DNA of 64,000 bases from Hybos culiciformis (taxonomy: Eukaryota; Arthropoda; Insecta; Diptera; Hybotidae), in NCBI GenBank assembly GCA_964007475.1, contig OZ023275.1, positions 14,859,829 through 14,923,828 on the forward strand. The letters are read 5' to 3'. The position numbers and the translations under genes were made by a program. The notes beneath the pieces are model-generated. The model did no database searches, had not been told where the DNA came from, and saw only the letters and a program-made list of their open reading frames with translations. Below, one piece after another: positions 1 through 13,960 of the stretch. Position 1 is the first letter of the stretch. The number at the start of each line of letters is the position of its first letter.

Positions 1-473
1 TTTTTCTTTAATATAAACTCCCAAAAATATGTAGGTATATAAAATTTTTTATGCCACGTTTCTCATAAATTATGTTGAAAAAAAAAAAAAAATTTTATAG
101 CTTCTTACTTTAAAATATTGCATATATTTTTTTTTTATTTACAAAGTGTACATAATAATTATTAGAGTTTAGAATTTTCTAGGAACATGATTGTGACAGT
201 ATGTAATAAAACATGATTGTGCCAGAATAAAAAAAAGACGGCATATGAGACACAATTTTCAGGATGTGAATATGTTTTTTTAGTAATTTATATTTATAAG
301 CGAAATTTTGGTCTCCAAAAATCGAATTGGAACATTTTATACCGCAATTTATTATAGAATCGCGTCATAGAATCATAAGATTAATTATTACTCCTTTTCG
401 ACCACTTTTTGAACAATTTCATTATTTAATATTCATTCTTTCAAATTAACTTTAATGTGACATATTATATAAG

Positions 474-793
474 AGACAAGCTCAAACTGCGGCTCATGAG
501 CCGCATGTGGCTCTTTGATTTTTTTTTGTGGCTCAATAAATTATTAAGTTATAACTGAAATTTTGTATTTTATTATACAATTTTAATATGATTTTTCAGA
601 TTTTCGAGCACATATTTTTCAAGTAATTTTTAAATGTAATAAATGTAATATTGAAGTTTTTTTTTATATTAAATAAATTTAGTTATTATGATACTAAAAT
701 TTCAATTTAAGTTTGCATTGATAATTTTGCGGCTCTACAGTATTTTACGATTTTCGAACGTGACTCCTCATACATTAACCTTTGGGCGCCCTG
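474..793. mobile_element. hAT-type non-autonomous relic
   Basis: Near 487-515 the sequence has the GCGGCTCATGAGCCGCATG / TGGCTCTTTG block that is common at the ends of hAT elements. The right end, read in reverse, starts CAGGGCGCCCAAAGG with a GCGGCTC-type block about 50 bp inside (near 729). The left terminus is degraded (GAGACAAGCTC instead of CAGGG...), and I see no clear 8-bp target duplication. There is no coding capacity inside. Confidence 0.5.
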
Positions 794-3130
794 TTTAACA
801 TATGTTAAAGTTTTCCAACTTATTTAATTTGCAACCAATTTATAACACCAAAAATTAAAAAAATAACCATTCATAGGTCTATATGAAAAATTGATTTCTT
901 GTTATTAAAAATATTTTTCTAATCTTAGGAAAAATTAAGGATTAATTTAAAAGCCCTCTCAAATTTAATTTACATACATACTAATGAAAAAACCATTCTT
1001 TAATTTTCGTTAATGAAATAGAGAAGAAAAAAAAAACAAATCAATCAATTTAATTTATTATTATTTAAAAGAAAGAAAAAATTATAAAACCAAATAAAAA
1101 ACTTTTTATATATACAACATGGAAATATTATTTTTTTTATCCATAAATTTTGACAAATAATCTGGAAACTTGATTTATTTGCCTAATGATTAGTATAACA
1201 AGGAAACAATTTTGATATTTTGGTAATATTTCTCTTTTTTAATCATGTCAAATAATTTTTTTTTTTTATTTTTTGTCGTGAAAAAATGGTTTTTCAAATA
1301 TTTTAATTTTATTAAAGCTACTTAAACTTGAAAAACAATGTATAAATCTTGATAAAAAAAAAAAATATATAGTATACAGTGAAAAATCGGTATATAATCA
1401 TGTTGGAGGTTTTAATATAAAAGATCGATTTATCAATTATTTTGAATTTTGAGTTTTTTTTTTTTTTTTTTTTCAAATGTCACCATCAAAATAGAATTGC
1501 AGGAAGTCTATTTTTCAGAATGTTAAGATTTTGAAATTTTAAAAAATATAGAACAGTACCTAATAAGTGAAGAAGGATGGACGGAAGTACGAACGAACGA
1601 ACATTTAATGAAAATATAATATACCAACAGTATATATGTTCTTCAGTATATATGTAAATAAACCAAATTTAATGGCGAATGACTAAAATGTTACGATAAA
1701 AATCAAATTTTGTCAATAGGATGTTTTATTCTTTTGCCATAATATCTGATTTCTTTATTCTTATTATTGTTTTTTAACGTAATCTTAAGTGAATTTTTGT
1801 GTAAGCGGAGGATGATTTTAATATTATTAAATATATTTTTTTTTTTTTGTTTCTTTTCTATTCTCAAAGAATTCCTTTTATTCTGTTTAAAACCCATTTT
1901 CCACATAAAAAGCATATGTTTTCCTTTTTTCTTTTTTTTTTTTGATAATATTTAAATAAACATAAAAAATAACAATGAAAACATACATGTTTTCCATTAA
2001 AAGAAAATCACATTTTCCATACAATGTTGATTTAGAAACGCTCATTTATTCCAAATTATATGAAAAGCATGATTTTCTAAAATATTGTATAAATCTATGT
2101 ACAAATACATGTACATGTCGAAATTACATAAAAAAAATGTGATTATTATTTTTTTTTTTCGAATATTGAATGTATGTTATCAATCAACTTATCAAAAGGA
2201 AACCAAATCGCTAATCCATGGTTTTTTCTTACAGACAAATTTCTCAAGAATTTATATAGAATATGTACATTTATATAGTAAGAAATTGGAATATTTGTAC
2301 GTAGCTACATAATATTTATTTCATAAAAATAATTAATTGATATCAATTTCATTTGTTTTTAATTCCAAATTATAATGCGAATATTCTGACAAGGTCAATA
2401 CTAATGAAATAATTGTATGTAGGTTTATATTTGATGATGCGATTTGAAAGGGTATATCTTCAAAATCAGAGATCTGAGAAGATTATTAATAAGTCATTAA
2501 GTTTAGTACTGTGATAATTATTAAAGTTGAAAGTAAACTTTCGGCACAATGTAGGTAGTCGAAATAAGAAACTAAATTAACATTTTGTCAACATTTTATC
2601 AAAACATATTAATTTAATGTTAGCCCTCATTTGTACGAACGTGTTTATTGGTTTGGTGCTAACAAAATTTCAAAAGATTTACTTTAATTTAAGAAATTAT
2701 CTACATAATTTTTATTAAAAATTTTATTTTTAGTTTAACACTTGAATTAAAAATGATTGTCATCGAATTTTCTTTTCATGACACTTTTAGTTCAATGAAA
2801 TATTAAATCTGATTATATTTATAAATCTTAGCTTTTCCCTATATATATTGTGTTTAATATTTATCTTGAAAACAATATTGGTATGTATAAGATATAAGTA
2901 TAACATATCTTAATGTTTCTATATAACAAATTATAATAACATCAAGCTGTTGAAGTTTATTATAATAATGTTATGAAAAAATATTGTAAATATGATAATT
3001 TAAAAGAAAAACTTTGCAAACATTTGAATTAGGCAGCGATAAAAATATAATATTTAAATTTTTTTAAAGACTCAGACATATATTTTATTCTTAAAACTTT
3101 TTTTTTTTTAATTTAATCAGATAAACTCCC
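794..3130. other. AT-rich stretch without a recognisable gene
   Basis: Only homopolymer runs and short chance open frames are visible. Around 1557-1620 there is a reverse-oriented fragment of the dispersed CGTCC-type repeat (also near 13.7, 16.0 and 19.9 kb). Nothing else stands out. Confidence 0.6.
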
Positions 3131-3150
3131 GAAGTTCTCAAGAGTCTAGT

Positions 3151-3362
3151 CTATACCTTTTCATCTTCAAATTGGAAATAATCATTTTCAAAATGGAAAT
3201 AATCATTTTCAAATTGGAAATTAATTTTTAAATAATAAGGTAGCAAGTCAGATACGATCAAACAGTGTTTGAAGTTTTGCATCTTTGTCAAAAAGTGCAA
3301 TTAAAAAAATTAATTTCCAATTTGAAAATGATTATTTCCAATTTGAAGTTGAAAAAGTATAG
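3151..3362. repeat. Inverted repeat with a 21-bp tandem unit in one arm
   Basis: The left arm 3151-3230 and right arm 3302-3362 are inverted copies around an unrelated spacer of about 70 bp. The left arm carries three units of 21 bp (3168-3188, 3189-3209, 3210-3230; core CAAATTGGAAATAATCATTTT), while the right arm has only two. Outer similarity (CTATACC.../...GTATAG) suggests a small palindromic MITE. Confidence 0.6.
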
Positions 3363-4738
3363 ATCTTAGGTCATAACTCATTAAAAAGTTACTGAAGTTT
3401 GCTTAATTATTTTAATGTAATCTCAAATTTTAAAATTGTATGGTAAAATTATCTGCATAAGTTATTTGCCTATCAAATGAAATTACTACTAAATTTTATT
3501 TATTTGCTTTTTTTAATTTTAATATTTTCCTTTTTAAAACTCACAGATAACAGTTTAGGGTTAATTTTAATTTACTTTTGAGAAATATAAGGTAAATATA
3601 AATGTATGTATTTTTTAATTTATTGGTAAATATATGACGAGCTTCAATATTATCATCACATATTTACGGAATACAAAATTTTTACTTTCCATTTATCATT
3701 CGTATACCGTTGAATACGCAAAAAAAATTAAATTCTAACCAAAATTTCCTGTTTAACAAATTGGAATTATTAATTATACACAATAAAAATTCAAATGAGC
3801 CTGTAGCCCATAAATATACAAGTTTCCAAATACAACATAAGAACATTTATATGCGCACATGTTTTCATTTATTTCAATTATTTATTCGTCCATATTTTGA
3901 GTCATTAATTTATTTTTTTTATTTTTTCATTTAACCGCAACATCCTTATTGTGGTTTTTAAATAAACCCTTATATTTATTTTACCGACCGCATAACATTA
4001 CAAATCATTTGTGTTTGAAACCTATATATAGATACCATAGGTCTTATATTTGTAAACCAAAAACAAAAAAAAATTATTTATGTTTGTGTTGTATTGTTTT
4101 CAAAAAATCTAAATAAATAAACAACTTTTTTATTGAATTTTATTATTTTCGTCCTATTTTAGGCATCAATAAAATTCTATTCTTTTTTCTATTTTTTTTC
4201 GGAAAATATTTGCTAACTTTAGTTTTTTTTTTTGCTATTTATACAAGAATTTCTGAAATAATTTATTAAAGTTTTTTTCCTTATAATATAAATGTTTATA
4301 TGCAAGATTTATTCTCTTTGGATTTCTTATGTGAAAATATTTGTTTTTAGCACAGAAGAAAGGGATTTAATTTAGTTTTTTTTTTTTTTGTTTTTGTATT
4401 TAACAGGTGCACGTATATCACGAGTATCCGGTCATTTCAGATCTGTTGTTGTTGTATATTAATTATTATCCAAAGAAGTATCAAACTTTATTTATATAAC
4501 TTTTTAAGTAGTTTGGGGCATATATAGCACATGATCTACGTGAGTAACAAAACTATAGAATTTTCCTGTGATTGTGTCATAAAAATAGTAACCCATCTGT
4601 ACATTTTCATTTACTTTATCCTTGTAGATCCTGTGCAATGTGATTCAGGTTTTAAGTTGTGTTTGGGAGGAGATGGTATAAAGGAGAATATTTATTCTTG
4701 GAAAAAAACCAACTATAGGGTATTTCATTAATACAAGT
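3363..4738. other. AT-rich stretch without a supported gene
   Basis: No gene can be supported. A pyrimidine-rich tract ending TTTAACAG at 4406 followed by slightly GC-richer sequence looks like a splice acceptor, but no coding identity is visible. The open frame 4531-4731 shows no family features. Confidence 0.5.
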
Positions 4739-5475
4739 ATCATTTGAAAATTTAGTACAAATTTGATTAATGATAAATCCGTTTCAGCAAAAATGCAAAG
4801 TTTTCCGATTTTTCCGAAAAAAAAATTCCGGAATTTTCCCACTTTTCCGGAAAATTTTTCGTTAAAAAAGTTTTCTAAATTTGCAGGATTAAGTTCCCTA
4901 TCAACTGGCATCATTACTTTCTCTCCGACAATGGTGAAAACTTGCAGAAAAAATCGAGGAAAATTAATGTAAAACGCTTTTCCGGAGTTTTTCCGACCAA
5001 GGAAGCGTTTGAGCGTTTTGCAACCTGAGACAAAGTTGTAGAACGAAATGAGTTGCATAAAGTTGCTTTTGTGGAAAACTCCATGGAAAGCCCGAAAAAG
5101 CAGGAAAATCATCGGAAAAATTTTCATCGATATGATTAGTCATAAAATTGTTTTAATCTCCATGCAGCACATAATAACAATTTAGTTAACGTGAAAAAGG
5201 CAGAAAATAAAAATAAGTAAAAAACGAGTTTTCAAAAAAAACTGAGGCCAGGTCGCATGAAAAAGTAGAAAATAATTTTTTCTTCACACACAGAAGTGGA
5301 CTCAGATTTTTTGATTGCGACATTTCTCTTGAATATTCTTTCTCTTCAAGAATCAAATCACTTACGTCCCAATCAAAAAATCTGAGTCCACCTCTGTGTG
5401 TGAAGAAAAATTTATTTTCTACTTTTTCATGCGGAATGGCCTAGAGTTTTTTTGAAAACTCGTTTTTAACTAATT
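4739..5475 (-). repeat. Hairpin-plus-body repeat family, copy A
   Basis: Compared with copies C and D this copy is inverted. The body runs about 4739-5213 and the palindrome about 5214-5471. The body starts abruptly at ATCATTTGAAAATTTAG and lacks the last 170 bp or so seen in copies B and D. Palindrome arms (about 100 bp each) contain GACTCAGATTTTTTGATTG and its reverse complement, around a loop of about 50 bp. A minus-strand frame (ending at 4645 and running past the usual stop) contains the segment shared by all four copies. Confidence 0.75.
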
Positions 5476-7149
5476 TTTAATTATGACTGCTACTATTTAA
5501 TATGTGTGTTCTCATGTGTACTAAATAAATTTTCTTAGATAAAAAGCTGATTGAGAGATGGCGGTTTACAATGCTATAAAAATCAAGTTTAGAATTTCAA
5601 GGAGAGCATAAAGAAAATCAAATAAAATCTTATTTACTAATTTATTAAGATAAATTCAATCATTAACTTCAATGTCGACTATAAAAAATATAAACTCTCA
5701 GTTTAGAGTCAATTTTTCCCATCATTATGTATCCCTTTTACTTTAAGTATTTTTGTTTTTTTTTTTCAACATAAAAATATTCTTTATTTTTTTTTTTATT
5801 TCTGGACAGGACGTCATTAAAAAGTAATTCATTATTACTTAAGTCATGTATAGTATATGGGATATTTGAATCAAGATTAAATTGATTGATATACTTTTTA
5901 TCTTTTACTCTCTATATATATATTTTATATTTATAAGTAAATAGCTCTATTGTAGAAATTTAACCTTATAGCATATTTTTCTTCAGTTCTTTTTTTTTTT
6001 TCTTTTATATTTATCGAAATCACAGTAAAATCTAAAATGTAAAAATAATTGAAATGAACTTTTATATGTCATCTTCAATAAAAATGTTTTATTTTTATGT
6101 ATTTTTTCTTCTTTTTTTTTTTTTTTCTTCTGTTAGTGGGTATCCCAAAACAGTTGCTTAAGTTAAATCAAAATATATATAAATATATATATTTTATTCA
6201 ATTTTATTTTATAGACCTATTATTGTACCTAAATAAAAAACAAACAAAACAAAATCTGGGCTATTACGAAAACAAAAAAAAAAATTTAACAAGTAAAAAT
6301 ACTGTGTACAGCATACATAGGTATTATATACATAATACATATATACCTAAACTACTTACTTAACAATACTAAATTTGAATAAAAAAAAAAAGCTGAGTTT
6401 GTCTGAAATAAAAATAAATTACTCTCAAGAAAATATTTAAAAGAAAATCGAGAAAAAAAATAAAAGAAGATAATGATTAAGAGTAAAATTTAATTTTGTG
6501 CTCGTTTCATGGGTACAATCTAGAATTATAGTCATTTTCGAAATATTTAGATTTTTCTTTATTATTATTTATTTTTTTTTTTTTTAATTTTTCTTTTCAA
6601 TCTTCTAACCAAAAATTTTTGTTTTGGTATACACTATATTTAGGTTAGACGTATAGATATAGATTACATATACAAATCTATACAGAACATAATTTATTAT
6701 GACAATAAAGAAAATACAGAACAAAAAAAATGTTGACCAAATTCTAAACTAGAAAAATTTCCGCAATATAAAAAAAATTCTTAAAAAAAAAACAATTTCA
6801 TGCTTTTTTGTCATTTACACTTTAATTCTGATTTATTTGAATTCTTAAGAATAGTACAACTTGATGAATTTATGATTTTGAATGCATGTATAATCTAATT
6901 TCTGTTTTGCGAATACAATTTCTTTACGAAATTTATCTATTAAATTTCAAATAAATCTTGGATACGTCACACGAACGTAAATTAATTTTTCAGCATTATA
7001 TTGACCAAAAGTACATAAATCATATTATCGACCCTAGTATACCTAATTCAAAAATTTTATCAAATTTCACTTCATTATTAATAATTTTTGAATTATATAA
7101 TTTTAATTTTTGACAATCAATCGCATTAATTTGGATGTCAGAATAACCG
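5476..7149. other. AT-rich stretch, nothing recognised
   Basis: Long T-runs, for example at 5755-5766 and 6107-6127, and AT dinucleotide tracts dominate. I see no gene, TIR pair or tandem array. Confidence 0.55.
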
Positions 7150-7151
7150 TA

Positions 7152-7407
7152 AGAGGACTTGGTAGTTCTAAAAAATTTTTGTTCCAAAATTTGATTGAAA
7201 AGCTGTTTTAGAATATTTTAAAATTTAATTTACAAAAAAAATTCACACACAACCTCCGGACTGTTTCATACTTTAAAATGGCATAACACTTTTTAGAATC
7301 TGTTGAGGCTAAGTGCTCAAAATCTCAAATTTTCTTATGTCATTAAATAGTTCTGAGGAGATTTAAAATTTTGGGACAAAAACTGTTTGTGACTACCAAG
7401 TCTTTTT
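7152..7407. mobile_element. Palindromic MITE-like element
   Basis: The left arm 7152-7192 (GACTTGGTAGT ... GTTCCAAAATTT) is matched in reverse complement at 7363-7407 (AAATTTTGGGACA ... ACTACCAAGTC). The roughly 170 bp between is AT-rich with no frame. Exact ends and target duplication could not be placed. Confidence 0.55.
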
Positions 7408-8880
7408 GAAGGATTTTTATCGAATTTTTTTACAAATTTCATTTTGAAATTCTATTTCAATGGAATTTAGTAATATACTATATTTTCATTCAAATTAGAA
7501 AACAGGACTTTCGGATTTTTTTTAAACGATGTATCTCAAAATCTCTTTAATAACATTCCGAAACTACAATGATCTTCAATGAATTTATAAAAAATATATT
7601 TAACATATTTTTTATTACATCAAAATAAAAATACGTGTTTATCTACATATAAAATGTAATTTATGTAATATATTAATTACATGATATGAAAATATTAAAG
7701 AAAAAACCATTTCACCCCCAACCTTATTATTATGTTTAATTAAAAAAAAAAAAAAAAAAAAATTTAAAATAAAAAAAAAGATGATGAAAATTTTGATTAT
7801 TAATTCATATAACAAGGGTGTCTTAAAATAATTAATGTAATTATGATTTTTCTTTTCCCAGAAAAAAAAAATTATACTTGATGTCTTGTACATAATGTAA
7901 ACAGACATTATTATTTATGAACTGTGTAATAATTTTACTTTTATAAATGTCTAGCTTAATTGCCAAACATAAATTTCTCAATATACAAACAAGTATATTT
8001 CAAATATTAATAGAGTTAGCTTAATACTTTTTATCTTATTCAGACGAGAACAGATCTATTTATGGCATATTTTGGGCTTCAATATAAATTTAACCTTTTA
8101 GACCAACTATTTTGGTTCGAGTTTACGTGAGTAATTAAAATGAAACAAATATCAACATGAACAAAAATATATATTTTTTTCATTTTAAAAAATTGTTTCA
8201 TTTTATTAAATATAAGCTCTAAATTTCTATTAGTTCGATTGAAAATTTATTCAATTTATTTAGTTCTATGGAATTGATCCATAATTGATTTTAGGGCATC
8301 TGAAATTCGTCATTAACATTTATTTAAAAGAAAATTACTAAAAAAGAAAATTTAACCCTTAAGCACATTATAATTATTCAAAAGAAAAAAATTTCCAAAC
8401 CCAAATTTTATTGTTAAATTTCTTAATGAAGATGTATATGAAGAATAATTTTCATTGAAGAAAATTATATAATACGCTTTGTTGAAATGAAGAAATTTTA
8501 ATTTATTTATATATTAGAAGTTGTTTCTCTGTTTGAATTTTATATTATTAAATTATAAAATATATAATAATTAAACAGGATTACTTATATAAATACACAA
8601 ACATGTCTACATATACACATTAATTTTAAATTGGGTAAATTGAATTCTAATAACACTGAGGAAAAAGATTGCTAATATCATGGAAAAACCTCACGAATCA
8701 TTAAATCATTAAACCAAATCAGGTTCATGGATTTTGAACCCTTCAAAATTTTGTACAAATTGCGAATTATATTTGCACGATTTTTTGACCTAGTTTTTTC
8801 TATTTATTCATGAATTGATAGAAGCCTGCACGAATGCAGAACTTTAAGACATTGTAATGTGCAAGTTATTTAAATTTAAT
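7408..8880. other. AT-rich stretch, nothing recognised
   Basis: Includes a run of about 21 A near 7742 and chance frames such as 7639-7908. There is no supportable gene or bounded repeat. Confidence 0.55.
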
Positions 8881-8985
8881 TTATTTATTTTTTTTTATTT
8901 TTTTTTATTTTTCTAATGCCCGCTTCGGGATTCGAAACTTGTTCTTTTGCACTGCAAACATGTAACTCTACCACCGCGGGCTAAG
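8881..8985 (-). mobile_element. tRNA-derived SINE head with A-rich tail (minus strand)
   Basis: Read on the minus strand, 8981-8918 starts GCCCGCGGTGGTAGAG and ends GAATCCCGAAGCGGGC. The ends pair as a 6-bp acceptor-like stem (GCCCGC/GCGGGC), and AGTTTCGAATCCC resembles the Pol III B box. The D-arm is shortened compared with a real tRNA. It is followed on that strand by an A-rich tail (8917-8881). This fits a tRNA-derived SINE or retroposed tRNA fragment, not a working tRNA. Confidence 0.65.
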
Positions 8986-9284
8986 CAATTAAAATTTATA
9001 ATCTGTATAAAATAAAAAATATAAATTCTATAATGGACTCTACAACATCTTTCTAAAGATTCAAAAAATTTCATTCAATCCAGAGATAATTTATATAACT
9101 AATGGAAAACTTATTATAAAAATATTGTCATGAAGTAAGAATTCTGTTCGCAGAGAATCATATTTTTAATTTTCATGCTTCGTTAAAAAAAAAATATACA
9201 AAGGTAAAGAATTCTTAAAGAATCATATCAAGTAAATAATTACTTAAATTAAGAAATAATTACTATTAATGAAAATAAGACTAT

Positions 9285-10135
9285 ATATTAAAGCAAGCAA
9301 TTTGTCTGTTTATTTATATATTTCTTTACTATTTTCGACACTCTCGTAGACCCACTTTTCGTCATCACAGCGAGCTGAAATATGGCACACAGGTTCATGT
9401 CGCGTGACAATTGAAGCTATCAAAATTTGAAGCGGAAATTTCCATGGAAAACCCGGAAAATCGGGAAAAATCATTTGAAAATTTGGTACAAATTTGATTA
9501 GTGATAAATCCGTTTCAGGAAAAATGCAAAGTTTTCTGATTTTTCCGAAAAAAATTTTCCGGAATTTTTTGACTTTTCCGGAAAATTTTCCGGTAAAAAA
9601 GTTTTCTAAATTATGCAGGATCAAGTTCCCTATCAACTGGCATCATTACTTTCTCTCCGACAATGGTGAAAACTTGTAGAAAAAAATGAGGAAAATTCAT
9701 GTAAAACGCTTTTCCGGAGTTTTTCCGACCAAGGAAGCGTTTGAGCGTTTTGCAACCTGAGACAAAGTTGTAGAGCGAAATGAGTTGCATAAAGTTGCTT
9801 TTGTGGAAAACTCCATGGAAAACCCGAAAAAGCGGCAAAATCATCGGAAAAATTTTCATCGATATGATTAGCCAGAAAATTTTTTTAAAACATCTCCATG
9901 CAGCACATAAAGGCAGAAAATAAAAATAAGTAAAAAACGATTTTTCAAAAAAACTGAGGCCAGGTCGCATGAAAAAGTAGAAAATAACTTTTTCTTCACA
10001 CACAGAGGTGGACTCAGATTTTTTGATTGGGAAATTTCTCTTAAATATTCTTTCTCTTCATGAATCAAATCATTAACGTCCCAATCAAAAAATCTGAGTC
10101 CATATCTGTGTGTGAAGAAAAAGTTATTTTCTACT
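9285..10135 (-). repeat. Hairpin-plus-body repeat family, copy B
   Basis: Same orientation as copy A. It is the most complete body: it includes the outer segment with CTCTCGTAGACCCACTTTTC (about 9346) that A lacks. The palindrome (about 9935-10135) is cut short in its outer right arm, ending near TTTTCTACTTT. The minus-strand frames 10003-9611 and 9636-9310 correspond to frames in the other copies. Confidence 0.75.
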
Positions 10136-12120
10136 TTACAAATTTTTATTAGAATAACAAAATTTATTTATTTTGATTCGAAGATTTATGAACAGAGTAC
10201 TCAAACAGCTTAGACTTCTAAGTTGAAATAATTCCTCGAGGCGACTTTAAAAACAAGCATTATTTGTCTTTTGAAACACAAATTTTATATTGAACACAAA
10301 TTTTCAATTACTGAAATCTTGTAATTATTGACTTTTAAACTACAGCAAAATCTAAGTAATAAAATTTTTAAACAACATTAGAACAAAATTTTTCATAACT
10401 TCAACTTGATATGTTTTTCTTTTTTAATTTCCGCAATTTTTTATTCTTTGTTAAACAATATTATCTTGTTTGCAAATTGCAAACATGTAAAAAATTATAG
10501 AAATGTCAAATTTTGATAATATTGTTCTTAACTTTTTTACAATAAAAATGCAAAATCAAACTTACCTTTAAAAATTGAATATTATTTTGATTGTCCTTTA
10601 GATTGCAAAATAAAAATTTTGAATTTTTGAACTTTTCTTTTTTATTTAAAAAAAAAAAATTAATTGAATGCAAAATAGTTTTTCTAATTAAAATTTGAAA
10701 TTTTTATTTTTTTATTTTTTATAATTTTGGAATTTTTTTTTTTTTTGAAGTTTCACACTACTCGATACTTTAATTTAATTTTTTTTTTTGAAATATATGA
10801 ATAATGTATTTATTTAATTTTACATTCAAAGTTTTTTTTTTAAGTTAAGAAATTTTTCCACAATTTTTTTTTCTTTTTCACTTGAGGTCACATTTGAAAT
10901 CTTTTTAAAATTTATTATTTTATTTAATTCTTTTTTTTTTTTGTAATTTTTTCAATCGTGACCTTTTTGTTGAAATAATTTAAATAAAAATTTTAGAGAT
11001 ATTTCCATTTATGTACAAGTACATTACATAACATTATAATGTATGTATCTTTTTTTTGGTCCTTTTTTTTATATAAACCAAATAAACTTTGTTTTTTTTT
11101 TTCTTTTTTTCTTATTTAAACATTTAGATTTTTATAATTTAATCCTTTTATCCCAAAGAATAAAATGAATTTTATATATATTTTTAAAATTTAAGTCATT
11201 CTTGCATAAATATATATATATATATATTTTTTAACTTTTATAAAAATGCTGACAGTTTATTTTTCTGAAATCCCAATTAATTTAATAATGTCAAAAATCT
11301 ATTGGATTTGTTAAAAAGTTACCTTTTTTTTTTTTTGGAAAACTTTATTTCAAAACTTCATACTAAGTATAAAAAAATAATAAAAATATTATTATATATT
11401 ATATTATATTTTATTAGAGTTCTATAAAATAGTGTCTATATAAATTGTATATATAATAAATATAGTAATAATAACTTATCTAAATTTATATATATGAAAA
11501 AATTCTATTTCGATTTTTTAATAATTTTTGGAATACTATCGTAATGTTTGTTGTTTGAGAATAAATTTCTCTTTTTGTGCGAAAATATCCAGAAGTAATA
11601 AATTTTCTGAAAATACTAACCATTAGTTTTTAAGAATATTATTGATTAAAAACAAATTTTCATTTTATTAATTTATAATTATTTTCTAAATATTGTAATT
11701 TATAATTATATTTAGTATTTAAAATATTCTATTTATATTTAATTATTCTATATTTATTAATTAAAAGCTTTCTGAAGAACAAACAATATTTTAAAAGAAA
11801 ATTACTAAAAATGTGTATAGACAATATGAAAAAATAAAATTAAATTAAATCAGAAATTTTTCGTCTCGTATGATAATTTTTTGCAAGAAATCATGGTATT
11901 TATTTTTATTAACAATGTATACTGACTGTTAGGCGAATAGGTATTTAATTTAATTATCAATTTAAAATTTTCAAAATAATTAAAAATTTTAAAATAGAAC
12001 GTAAATTGTTAATAAGGCTAATATATATGTTTATTCTTGTTAGTAAATATAAATATAATATTTTGTGAGTCTACTAACTCAGACGTTTATAATATTGTCG
12101 TTTGTTACTTATATTATATT
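10136..12120. other. AT-rich stretch with poly-T tracts and a (TA)n run
   Basis: Contains a (TA)n run near 11209-11227, many T8-T12 tracts, and nothing that looks like a gene or bounded element. Confidence 0.55.
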
Positions 12121-12128
12121 GTGTGTAC

Positions 12129-12680
12129 CAGTGCTCCGCAACCAGTGTGCCGTGTCACATTGGTGTAATTCGCTTTGTTTCAGAACATCCTTGAATTTGA
12201 AGTTACAATTCTAATATATAAAAATTTTATTTATGGATAGTTTCGCGTGAGCTTTTAAAAAAATTCAGGCCATATGTGATTTTTTTTTAAAAGGAAGCAA
12301 ATTTAAAAATTTAATTGTTTCTTTCATTCAAAATTTTTCGGGATTTTAGAAGCTTCTTCAGCAAAAGTTTCTTCTTTTCCAGCATAAGATTTTTTTTTCC
12401 CCAAAATCTTACTTGAAATTCCCCTAATTATGGAAAATTTCCTTCGATCTGATAGAACTTGCTTCGATAAATTAAACGGGTTCAAACAAAAACTCGAACT
12501 GTGGCAGATGGTGTTACAACACGAATTAATCAAAATGTTTCAAACGAACAAACAGATCGAGATCGAGAACAAACAAATTATTGTGGTTTAAGCTGAAAAT
12601 ATGATTATAAATTTTTTATAGAGATTTTTTTGTCATATTTTCAATTATGGTGTGCCCCAGATTTTTAGAAAAAAAATTAA
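12129..12680. mobile_element. hAT-type relic with CAGTG...ACC terminus
   Basis: The left end CAGTGCTCCGCAACCAGTGT followed by GCCGTGTCACATTGGTGT matches the familiar hAT end pattern CAGTGGTTCTCAACC...GTGTGCCGCGGCACACTGGTGT as I remember it. GGTGTGCCCCAG at 12649-12660 resembles the subterminal part of the opposite end, but the right TIR itself is missing. The 69-residue minus-strand frame at 12324-12533 has no domain I recognise. Confidence 0.55.
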
Positions 12681-13729
12681 TACTCCGTATATGAATAAAG
12701 GTTGGTGTATATAATATGCAAGTAACAAATCAAATCACCAGCGTATCAAATAAGCCAATTGATTTTCTACATATATTTTAAAATTAACGTCGTATATATA
12801 AACCTATAATATAAGAACTAAATCATAAATTACATTAAATATTATACCACTTCAAATATACATTCACGGAGTACGAGCTTTTCCTAATCAGCTTTTTATT
12901 TTGAAATAACTCCAAAAATACGATTTAGAAACCTTGGTAAAATAAAGTTATATGTATTATATTTTTTTGTAGTTAATATGTAAGTGAGAATGTCAGTGTA
13001 ATAGATTTATGTGGTCTCAAACTACAAAAAAAAATTTGAAAATATCTGAGCGTTTTTTGAATACAATATTATTTTTAACTCAAATTTATCAGTTGTGCAT
13101 GTTATGTTAGTTTATTAAACCACTCTAAGAATATATTGCCAAAAAAAGAAAAATTTACCTTTCATCAAATCATTCATTATTACACCTACTTTTATTTTTT
13201 GCATGAAAAATTTAATTTATAAATTGAAATTTAAATCCGTTTTACAATAAAAAAAAAAAAATGAATAAAAAAATATGTTTTCAAAGACTTTTTTCCCCAT
13301 TTCAGAATTTCAACAGAATAAAACCAAGACAATAATAACATTTTAATATATAGAGAATAACAACATTAAAAATATATTTTTGAACCAAAATAAGTTAATT
13401 AAATATTCACATAAAAACTTAAGCAATATAGGTACATATTTAACAATTTTTAAAGTAGGTATCTTTGTCAAGAGCTTGTTTATAGTTTTTTGTTTTTTTA
13501 AATTAATTTAATAGACTCGAAAATTAATTAGAGCGTTTTTTATTTCTTTTTTAAATATGATCACATTTTAACTGGTATTGTATTTAAACAAAATAAAAGG
13601 AAATTTACAAAGTTTTTCAAATAGTAATTAAATTCAAAGTATAATAGTAGTCCAAATGACAAATTTTCAATTTTGAGATTATATGCTAACAAAAAATTCC
13701 ATATACAAATAAAGTTATGATATTTTATA

Positions 13730-13870
13730 GGTCGTTTTCCATCAAAAGAAGAAACAAGTGACTATTTGTTTTCATTCTAAATTTCTCTCCTTCTTCAGTT
13801 ACTAAAATGCTTATAATTAATGAACCGCCTTTAAATAGCAAAATCTGCACAGGCAAATGAATCTCATTCA
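13730..13870. repeat. Dispersed old repeat (TTTTCCATCAAAA...ACTATT...TTTTCATT family)
   Basis: Shares the order GTTTTCCATCAAAA, GACTATTTGTTTTCATT, CTTCTTCAGTTACTAAA, CTTATAATTAATGAAC and CTCATTCA with copies at about 15970-16130 and, in part, 19893-20000; a reverse fragment sits at 1557-1620. Copies are diverged and no ends are defined. Confidence 0.45.
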
Positions 13871-13960
13871 TTTTTATTTCAGCTTAAGGATGAGATTCTA
13901 TAATGTTCTGGGATTCGGAGGAACTTTTCTTAAAAGTTTAATTAATTCCGACGAAAATTA

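Noticed and set aside
4407..4462. A 3' terminal exon after the TTTAACAG acceptor, reading ARISRVSGHFRSVVVVY then stop
   Set aside because: All three frames stay open for about 18 codons, no upstream exon fits, and the residues match no family I know.
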